In this document: one piece after another, positions 57,503-64,000 of the stretch | How positions within the stretch are numbered: position 1 is the first letter of the stretch | Layout of the letters: every line of letters begins with the position of its first letter | NCBI GenBank assembly: GCA_003211835.1 | Contig: QCRN01000007.1 | Location: 1 to 64,000 of the forward strand | Reading direction: 5' to 3' | DNA: 64,000 nt | From: Pelagibacteraceae bacterium AG-461-B04 | GTDB taxonomy: Bacteria; Pseudomonadota; Alphaproteobacteria; Pelagibacterales; AG-422-B15 | The notes under the pieces: model-generated | Seen by the model: the letters and a program-made list of their open reading frames with translations, nothing else | What the model was told of the DNA's origin: nothing | The model's database searches: none | Translations under genes and position numbers: made by a program

Positions 57503-58132
57503 CTAATTAATTGTATCTAAAAATTTAGCCGCTCTAATAACAATGTCTCTTGGAGCATTTTCATCATTGATTAATTCATTTAACTTTTCTTGAGATATTT
57601 TAGTATTTCCAGCTAAAAAATTTTTTATAGCGATAATTTCTCTAAAAAGATATTTAAAAGAACTATTTTCTAATTTATTAGTTGTTAGATATGTATTTAT
57701 CTCATCCATTGGAATATCATTCAAATTGCTCATTAAATAGAAATAAATAGCCAGGTCAGTCAGGATAACATCTGCATTACCTTCCTTTATAATTTCTAAG
57801 AGCTTTGCTTTACTTTCTTGTATTTTACCATTCTCCATTAGGAGTATTGCAATTTTAATTTGAGCTATACCTGAGATAAGTAATTTTGAATTTTCAATCT
57901 TACCTAGACTCTCAATGGCTTGATTAAAATCAACTAACTCTGAAGTACTAATATATTTTTCTACTTCACCCTCATAAAATGACTGATTTACAGATTTATT
58001 AATTTGATAGCCAAGCACTGAACTAATTAACAAAATTAGTCCACTAATTAAATATATACGGTAACGTTTCCACAGATTTATTAGACGGTCCTGTCTCAAT
58101 TCTTCATCAACTTGTCTTAAAATATCCGACAT
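57503..58132 (-). CDS. YfgM-like membrane-anchored TPR protein
   Basis: The 209-residue protein has a short cytosolic N terminus (DEELRQDRLINLWKRYR), one membrane helix (about 26-45) and a periplasmic helical-repeat domain. This matches the TPR_21/YfgM family, found next to bamB and der, which interacts with the Sec translocon and periplasmic chaperones. It starts 1 base into panB's stop and ends 2 bases before bamB. Confidence 0.88.
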   Translation of the reverse strand: MSDILRQVDEELRQDRLINLWKRYRIYLISGLILLISSVLGYQINKSVNQSFYEGEVEKYISTSELVDFNQAIESLGKIENSKLLISGIAQIKIAILLMENGKIQESKAKLLEIIKEGNADVILTDLAIYFYLMSNLNDIPMDEINTYLTTNKLENSSFKYLFREIIAIKNFLAGNTKISQEKLNELINDENAPRDIVIRAAKFLDTIN

Positions 58133-58959
58133 TATTCTTCTTCACCTGTTCTAACGATTTGAGGATTCATAGCATAGGTATGTTCCTTGCCAGGAAACTC
58201 TCTATTTCTCACCTCACTAGCGTATTCATGAGCGGCCTTTTTTATTAAACCTTCTAAATCAGCATATTTCTTAACAAATTTGGGAGCAATATTAGTTAAG
58301 CCTAACATATCTTCTGTTACTAATACTTGGCCATCACATTCAGGCGAGGCACCTATGCCAATTGTTGGTATTGAAATTCTAGATGTTATCTCAGCTGCTA
58401 ATGGTTCTACCATACCTTCTAATACAACTGAAAATGCTCCGGCCTCTTCTATTGCAATTGCATCGTCAATGTATTTGCCCCAATCAAATTTATTTCTTCC
58501 TTTAACCTTATAGCCACCATCTATGAGCACGCTTTGAGGCTGAAGACCAATATGCCCCATTACTGGAATTGAACGCTCAGTTAGATATTTTACAGTATCA
58601 AATATATTTCTTCCACCCTCAAGCTTTATTCCATTACAGTTTGTTTCTTTCATTACTTTTGCAGCGTTCATAAAAGCTTTGTCAATAGACTCTTCATATG
58701 TGCCAAAAGGCATATCAACTATAATGCACGACTGTTTTGTTGCATTTACAACGGATTTTGAATGTTCTATCATCTGAAAGAGTGTTACCGGTAATGTATT
58801 TTGATAGTCATAAAGAACCATACCAAGTGAATCGCCTACTAATAAAAGATCTCCACAACCATCGATTGATCTTGCAATTGGGGAAGTGTACGCCGTCAAA
58901 CAAACTATTGGGGTTTTTCCCTTTTGGTTTTTAATATCAATTACAGATTTACGTTTCAT
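58132..58959 (-). CDS. panB: 3-methyl-2-oxobutanoate hydroxymethyltransferase
   Basis: PanB makes ketopantoate, a pantothenate precursor. The 275-residue protein has VCLTAYTSPIARSIDG, VGDSLGMVLYDYQNTLPVT (in parts), the metal-binding Asp/Glu positions, MGHIGLQPQSV, VVLEGMVEPLA and IGIGASPECDGQVLV. It is full length. No panC is visible in the window. Confidence 0.97.
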   Translation of the reverse strand: MKRKSVIDIKNQKGKTPIVCLTAYTSPIARSIDGCGDLLLVGDSLGMVLYDYQNTLPVTLFQMIEHSKSVVNATKQSCIIVDMPFGTYEESIDKAFMNAAKVMKETNCNGIKLEGGRNIFDTVKYLTERSIPVMGHIGLQPQSVLIDGGYKVKGRNKFDWGKYIDDAIAIEEAGAFSVVLEGMVEPLAAEITSRISIPTIGIGASPECDGQVLVTEDMLGLTNIAPKFVKKYADLEGLIKKAAHEYASEVRNREFPGKEHTYAMNPQIVRTGEEE

Positions 58960-59014
58960 GAAGCGGTTTATACTTTAGAAATAGGAAAATTTCTAGAAAA
59001 AGCTAAATAATTGG

Positions 59015-59533
59015 CTATTTTCGCCTAACATTCGGGATTACTTCTTCTTGATACCCTTCATTGAAAGATTCAGAATCTCCATAAATTTCTGCTTCAAACC
59101 ACTTAATAAACTCATCTGACTTAATCCCTTTCCAATATTTCCATGATGATTGTGCTATGGGTGCCTTCATAACTCCAAGCTTTAGCATATGCATTCTCAT
59201 CTTTAAATGCGACTCGTCAACAAAGCCTTTTTCAACTTTTTCATATGTATCAAATATATCTACCAATAATGTATTTATAAAAATAGCGACACGCCATTTA
59301 TCTGAGTCATCTAGGTCACCTGTGGCCCAATCTTTTGCTAAAAAATTACTAAACTCCTTATCTTTAGCTGTATTAAAATATCTTTCGTACATTCGTTGTG
59401 TAAGGGAATGTCCAAATTGAGCTTTAGTAATTTCATTTTGTTGATGAATTTGTAATCCTAAATAAATAACAGAGACCAGCACACCAAATGCTGCAACCAT
59501 TTGGACAATAAGAACAATAGTATCTGTATTCAT
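59015..59533 (-). CDS. membrane-anchored protein of unknown function
   Basis: The 172-residue product has one N-terminal membrane helix (VLIVQMVAAFGVLVSVIYLGLQI, in parts) and a soluble helical domain rich in aromatic and charged residues (WATGDLDDSDKWRVAIFIN, SSWKYWKGIKSDEFIKWF). I do not assign a family with confidence; marine bacteria carry many similar proteins of this type (TM helix followed by QIHQQN). Its start overlaps the photolyase stop by 1 base (TAATG), so it is likely co-translated with it. Confidence 0.7.
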   Translation of the reverse strand: MNTDTIVLIVQMVAAFGVLVSVIYLGLQIHQQNEITKAQFGHSLTQRMYERYFNTAKDKEFSNFLAKDWATGDLDDSDKWRVAIFINTLLVDIFDTYEKVEKGFVDESHLKMRMHMLKLGVMKAPIAQSSWKYWKGIKSDEFIKWFEAEIYGDSESFNEGYQEEVIPNVRRK

Positions 59534-60975
59534 TAGGCTATTAAAGTTTTAGTTGTAGCAAAAGCCTCTAAGGCTTTTTGACGTGAAGAACCAATTTCGA
59601 CAATAGGCAACGGGTAATTCTCACCAAGCTTTATTCCTGCCGATTTTAAAACATCTTCAGGAGCTTCCCAAGGGTTAAATAAAAATTTATCTGGCATATC
59701 ATTCAATACAGGTAGGTATTTTCTTGTGTATTTTCCGTCAGCATCAAATTTCTGTCCCTGAGTTATTGGATTAAAAATTCTAAAATATGGAGCGGCATCA
59801 GCGCCTGAGCCAGCAATCCATTGCCACCCTGCACTATTATTAGCTAGATCTGCGTCAATCAAGCAGTCCCAAAACCATCTTTCTCCATGATGCCAATGTA
59901 AAAGTAAGTTTTTTACAAGAAATGATCCTACTATCATTCTTAGTCTATTATGCATGTACCCGGTTTGCCATAATTCTTGCATGCCAGCATCCACAATGGG
60001 ATAGCCAGTTAATCCTCTTTGCCATTTCTTTAATTTATTTTTATCATTATCCCATGGAAAATTGTCGAACTTCTTTTGCAAGTTTTCTTTTGGAAGAAAT
60101 GGAAAATGGTAGAGCAAATTAAAAGAAAACTCTCGCCAACCTAATTCACTCAAGAAGTGATCTAGATCTTTCTTAATGCCTAATTTTCCCTCTTTTGTCT
60201 TAGCTCGGTACCACACTTGGTTTGGTGAGACTTCGCCAAAGTGTAAGTGAGGTGAAAGTTGAGAAACATTCTGATTGGATGGAAAATTTCTCCCTTCTTT
60301 ATAATTAATTAATCCATTTGAAATAAACTCTTCAATCTTACTGTGAGCACCTTCTTCTCCCGGTGACCAAAGAGAAATCATTTTATTATACCAATTGTGT
60401 TTAGGCATTAGCTCTAGGTCTTCTATTTTTAAATCATGATTATCAATTGATATTAAATTAGATAGATTAGGTGCTGGTAGTGGCATCCGAGGCTTATCAG
60501 AATTAAGACATCCTTTTCGATAGTATGGGGTGAATACTTTGTACGGAGTGCCATCTTTTTTCGATATATTCCATGGCTCCCATAAAAGCGATCCATTAAA
60601 GGTGTTCACATTTACGTTCTGATCATTAAAATATTTTTTTATCTTTTTGTCTCTTTTGACTCTCCAAGGTTCATAACAACGATTCCAAAATATATTTGAA
60701 ATTTCATATTGTTTGCGAATTTCATCCAGAATATCCATTGGGTTACCTATAAAAAAACAGAGTTTATTTTTTAATGATTTGTTTAACTTGATTAATGAAT
60801 GATGCAGCCACCACTTACTTGCAGCACCATTTAAGTGTTCTTTTGAATTTACATTATCTAATATAAAAATTGGCAAGGTCTTGCCATCCTCAAGGGCATT
60901 AGTTAAAGCGGGATTGTCGGCTAAACGCAGGTCTTGCCTGAACCACATTACATTTATATTTTTTTCTAATGCCAT
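59533..60975 (-). CDS. phr: deoxyribodipyrimidine photolyase (CPD photolyase)
   Basis: The 480-residue protein repairs UV cyclobutane dimers using FAD and light. It has the N-terminal antenna domain opening (NVMWFRQDLRLADNPAL) and the FAD domain with ELGWREF, DAGMQELWQTGYMHNRLRM, WFWDCLIDADLANNSAGWQW and YFRIFNPITQGQKFD (in parts). It is class I CPD-type. This fits a sunlit-water lifestyle. Confidence 0.96.
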   Translation of the reverse strand: MALEKNINVMWFRQDLRLADNPALTNALEDGKTLPIFILDNVNSKEHLNGAASKWWLHHSLIKLNKSLKNKLCFFIGNPMDILDEIRKQYEISNIFWNRCYEPWRVKRDKKIKKYFNDQNVNVNTFNGSLLWEPWNISKKDGTPYKVFTPYYRKGCLNSDKPRMPLPAPNLSNLISIDNHDLKIEDLELMPKHNWYNKMISLWSPGEEGAHSKIEEFISNGLINYKEGRNFPSNQNVSQLSPHLHFGEVSPNQVWYRAKTKEGKLGIKKDLDHFLSELGWREFSFNLLYHFPFLPKENLQKKFDNFPWDNDKNKLKKWQRGLTGYPIVDAGMQELWQTGYMHNRLRMIVGSFLVKNLLLHWHHGERWFWDCLIDADLANNSAGWQWIAGSGADAAPYFRIFNPITQGQKFDADGKYTRKYLPVLNDMPDKFLFNPWEAPEDVLKSAGIKLGENYPLPIVEIGSSRQKALEAFATTKTLIA

Positions 60976-61035
60976 AATTTATATATAGCCTAATTATAGC
61001 TAGTTTCCATGGATTTGAACTGAAAGTCTGCAGTA

Positions 61036-61551
61036 TTAGAAAGAATATTCAAAATTCTGAGTTGTTGGATTATGTCCTAGGAGTTTTGCTCCATTTCTGA
61101 TGTGGTAATGAGTGGCCATTGGTGTCAAAGGAGAGAGAGTTACAATCCTTTTGTACCCCATCTCTTTTCCAAATTTTAGAGCCTCTTCCATAATTTTTTT
61201 GCCTGCGCCTTTTTTTCTCGACCACACAGTATAAGCAATTATTGTATCAGCATTTTGTTCGTAAACGGCCAGTCGGCTCATTAAGTCCAATTCTTTTATT
61301 GAATGAGGAACATCCTTTGTAAAGGCTAAACACATAATGCCTTCAATTTCATTATTATATTCTAAACCATATATTTTTCTTTCATGAGTTGTTCTCCATT
61401 CAAGATCAAGCTCTGGTCTTACAGGATCTTCAGAAACATCAATATTATCTAACTCAATAAATTTGGCTGTTTTAATCCATGTAAAATCAGTAAAATTTAA
61501 ATTAAATATTGATTTAAAAAAATTTAGAATTTTAAAAAATAATTTTTTCAT
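61036..61551 (-). CDS. GNAT-like N-acetyltransferase
   Basis: The 171-residue protein has an N-terminal region of low similarity and a central GNAT-type segment: EGIMCLAFT strand, YTVWSRKKGAGKKIMEEALKF (acetyl-CoA loop in the G-A-G-K style) and VTLSPLTPMATHYHIRNGAKLLG. The loop departs from the usual QxxGxG/A, so the assignment is by fold pattern. Substrate unknown. It lies 60 bases upstream of phr on the same strand. Confidence 0.72.
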   Translation of the reverse strand: MKKLFFKILNFFKSIFNLNFTDFTWIKTAKFIELDNIDVSEDPVRPELDLEWRTTHERKIYGLEYNNEIEGIMCLAFTKDVPHSIKELDLMSRLAVYEQNADTIIAYTVWSRKKGAGKKIMEEALKFGKEMGYKRIVTLSPLTPMATHYHIRNGAKLLGHNPTTQNFEYSF

Positions 61552-61611
61552 TACTTTATTATAGTTGCATTCTATCTAATTTTTAGGTTAGATTTTAGTT
61601 AAATAGTTTTC

Positions 61612-63150
61612 TTATTCCCACTCAATAGTACCAGGAGGCTTAGAAGTTGTATCGTAAACTACGCGATTAATTCCTTTTACTTCATTTATAATTCGAGTTG
61701 ATACTTTGCTTAAAAATTCACCACTAAAAGGATAGAAATCAGCCGTCATGCCATCTACAGAAGTTACAGCTCTCAAGCCACAAACAAACTCATATGACCT
61801 TTGATCACCCATTACTCCAACAGTTCGAACAGGCAACAAAACTGCAAAAGCTTGCCAGATTTTATTGTATAAATTTGCTGCTTTAATCTCATCAATATAA
61901 ATTTTATCTGCATGTTGTAACATTTGCACTTTATCTTTTGTAATGTCACTTAATATTCGAATTCCTAATCCAGGACCTGGAAACGGGTGTCTTTGAATAA
62001 ATTCTTTAGGTAATTTTAGCTCTTTACCAAGTCTACGAACTTCATCCTTAAATAATTCTTGTAAAGGTTCGACAAGACCCAGTTTCATTTCTTTAGGCAG
62101 GCCTCCAACATTGTGATGTGACTTGATTACTGAAGTTGGCCCCCCATGAAAACTTTGACTCTCTATTATGTCTGGGTAGATCGTGCCTTGAGCTAAAAAT
62201 TTTGCTTTGGAGATTTTGCTAGACTCAGCGTTAAATATTTTAATAAATAAATTGCCAATAATTTTACGTTTTTTTTCTGGATCAGATACTCCTTTAAGGG
62301 AAGTTAAGAATCTATTCTTGGCATTAACAGCAATAAGCTTTGATTTAAAATGCTTTTTGAACAAATTTTGAACTTCTTCAGTTTCATTCAACCTCATTAA
62401 GCCAGTATCGACATAGATACATGTTAATTGTTTGTTAACTGCTCTTGAAATTATTGCTGCTGTCACCATACTGTCAACTCCTCCAGATAAACCGCAAATC
62501 ACGTGGTTTTTTTCAACCTTAATTTTTATTTTGGCAACTTGAGTTTTAAGATAGTTTTGCATGCTCCATGTAGGTTTAGTTTTGCATATATTGATTATGA
62601 AGTTCTTAATTATCGTTTCGCCTTGATGTGTGTGAACAACTTCAGGATGAAATTGAAGACCATAAATATTTAGTTTTTTATTTTCTATGCCCACAAATTT
62701 AGAGTTTTTACTTTTCGCTATTGTTGCGAAATCATTAGGCAATTTAATTGCCTTGTCACCGTGACTCATCCACACATAATGTTGCTTATTTTTTAACTTA
62801 ATATTTTGAAAGAGCTTACTTTTATGAGTGTGCGTAATTAATGTTTTGCCAAATTCGCGTTCCTTTGATATTTCAACCCTACCTCCAAGTTGATGAACTA
62901 TAAGTTGCATTCCATAACAAATTCCTAGAATTGGAATATTTAGCGAAAAGATTTTCTTATCAATTTTTGGTGTACGCGACTTATGAACACTTGCAGGTCC
63001 TCCTGAAAATATAATTCCAGTTGGCTTAGTATCCTTAATTTTATGCAACAGGTTCTTATTACTTACAATTTCACAATAAACGTTGGCCTCTCGAACCCTT
63101 CTTGCGATTAATTGGGTTACCTGAGAGCCAAAGTCTACAATATAAATCAT
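61612..63150 (-). CDS. guaA: GMP synthase (glutamine-hydrolysing)
   Basis: GuaA converts XMP to GMP using glutamine and ATP. The 512-residue protein has a class I amidotransferase domain (GICYGMQLIV with the catalytic Cys, QFHPEVVHT with the His), the ATP-pyrophosphatase domain (LSGGVDSMVTAA) and the C-terminal dimer domain ending SKPPGTIEWE. It follows the TPR gene and guaB on the same strand. Confidence 0.98.
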   Translation of the reverse strand: MIYIVDFGSQVTQLIARRVREANVYCEIVSNKNLLHKIKDTKPTGIIFSGGPASVHKSRTPKIDKKIFSLNIPILGICYGMQLIVHQLGGRVEISKEREFGKTLITHTHKSKLFQNIKLKNKQHYVWMSHGDKAIKLPNDFATIAKSKNSKFVGIENKKLNIYGLQFHPEVVHTHQGETIIKNFIINICKTKPTWSMQNYLKTQVAKIKIKVEKNHVICGLSGGVDSMVTAAIISRAVNKQLTCIYVDTGLMRLNETEEVQNLFKKHFKSKLIAVNAKNRFLTSLKGVSDPEKKRKIIGNLFIKIFNAESSKISKAKFLAQGTIYPDIIESQSFHGGPTSVIKSHHNVGGLPKEMKLGLVEPLQELFKDEVRRLGKELKLPKEFIQRHPFPGPGLGIRILSDITKDKVQMLQHADKIYIDEIKAANLYNKIWQAFAVLLPVRTVGVMGDQRSYEFVCGLRAVTSVDGMTADFYPFSGEFLSKVSTRIINEVKGINRVVYDTTSKPPGTIEWE

Positions 63151-63151
63151 A

Positions 63152-63550
63152 CTACTCAGCCAGTAATTTTAGATTGTCAATTTCTTCACAGTCTTTATCA
63201 CAAAGAATTTCTAAATTAGAAATAAATTCAGCATAATCTTCTATGTTACCCAAGTTATACGCAGTCTTTCCTAAAAGGAAATTAAGCTCTAAATTGTGTG
63301 GCACTAATGTGAACGCAATATTATAATATTTATTAGCAGTGCTTAAATCGTCAATTTTTTCATAAGATTTGCCTAACAAAACAAACGACTCTGATGATTT
63401 GGGGTTAAAAACAATTTCCTTTTCTAAATATTTAATGGCTATTTCGTATTTAGTTTCGTTGAAATTCTCTAGAGCATTATCATAAAAATTTGACGCTGAC
63501 CAAGAATGCGATGAGTATAAAAAAAGAGTTAAAATTATAAAATATTTCAT
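63152..63550 (-). CDS. exported TPR-repeat protein
   Basis: The 132-residue product has a signal peptide (KYFIILTLFLYSSHSWSA) and two or three TPR-like helical pairs (YEIAIKYLEKEIVFNPKSSE, VLLGKSYEKIDD, ALTLVPHNLELNFLLGK-like) with a Cys pair near the end (LCDKDC). I chose ATG 63550, which is 4 bases after the guaB stop; the frame is open to 63610 inside guaB. It sits between guaB and guaA, where other Alphaproteobacteria may carry an rRNA methyltransferase gene. Function unknown. Confidence 0.8.
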   Translation of the reverse strand: MKYFIILTLFLYSSHSWSASNFYDNALENFNETKYEIAIKYLEKEIVFNPKSSESFVLLGKSYEKIDDLSTANKYYNIAFTLVPHNLELNFLLGKTAYNLGNIEDYAEFISNLEILCDKDCEEIDNLKLLAE

Positions 63551-63554
63551 CAAC

Positions 63555-64000
<446 letters not shown>

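Noticed and set aside
58985-59014. Weak stem followed by a T-run on the minus strand downstream of the 172-residue gene
   Set aside because: The stem is about six pairs with a mismatch and very AT-rich; chance is likely, so it is not listed as a terminator.
61000-61035. tRNA T-arm-like sequence (GTTCAAATCC on the minus strand) after the GNAT gene
   Set aside because: No acceptor, D or anticodon stems can be formed with the flanking DNA, and the upstream side is GNAT coding sequence. A tRNA remnant or att site cannot be supported.

Overview
The window looks like a piece of a streamlined, AT-rich (roughly one third G+C by eye) alphaproteobacterial chromosome, most likely a marine planktonic lineage of the SAR11 / HIMB59 / AEGEAN-169 type. 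The evidence is a set of genes and gene orders typical of Alphaproteobacteria (an NDUFA12-type complex I subunit next to a DUF2155 gene downstream of accBC; cysE-iscR-sufBCDS; lptFGD-surA-rsmA; fabD-fabG-acpP-fabF; panB-TPR-bamB-der; a B12-dependent NrdJ reductase). Coding density is very high, many neighbours overlap by 1-30 bases, and no intergenic region exceeds about 300 bases. I cannot place it at genus level from the sequence alone. I see no IS element, phage, CRISPR array, toxin-antitoxin or restriction locus.

Layout. 1-2640: accessory region with a cut-off gene, a minus-strand operon of four small proteins (GYD domain, SnoaL-like, two barrel-like proteins) and a divergent HSDL2-type dehydrogenase. 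2648-3617: three small unrecognised genes (a 57-residue zinc-ribbon-like protein, a polytopic membrane protein and a 51-residue single-span protein). 3655-3730: tRNA-Lys(UUU). 3798-10573: Fe-S assembly operon cysE-iscR-sufB-C-D-S-U-msrB-sufT, with an IscR type-1-like operator in front. 10675-25284: hydrolase, anmK, tyrS, AsmA-like, prfB (programmed frameshift), mrcA, RNase E/G, M48 protease, aroQ, accB, accC. 25286-38472: DUF2155, NDUFA12, nrdJ (with a tandem NrdR-box pair), aspS, rnd, hda, pgsA, DUF2066, purM, purN, ndk, pepA. 38513-44200: lptF-lptG-lptD-surA-rsmA (outer membrane biogenesis). 44189-47990: gmk and the fatty-acid cluster fabF-acpP-fabG-fabD. 48063-55403: rpsF-rpsR-rplI-dnaB-alr-RND transporter-cvpA-SDR. 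55400-64000: der-bamB-TPR-panB, a membrane-anchored unknown, photolyase, GNAT, guaA, TPR, and guaB cut by the window end.

The window is mainly housekeeping. What stands out is reduction of normally conserved proteins and clusters: a Der GTPase with only one of its two G domains, a SurA whose PPIase domain is missing, an RNase E/G without its zinc-link, two SDR proteins with altered catalytic residues, an apparent frameshift in bamB at an A-tract, and conserved clusters from which radA, purF, pdxA, mltG and yicC are missing at their usual places. I find no convincing new multi-gene defence or mobile system; the best candidate for an undescribed metabolic module is the small-protein/SDR cluster at 152-2512.
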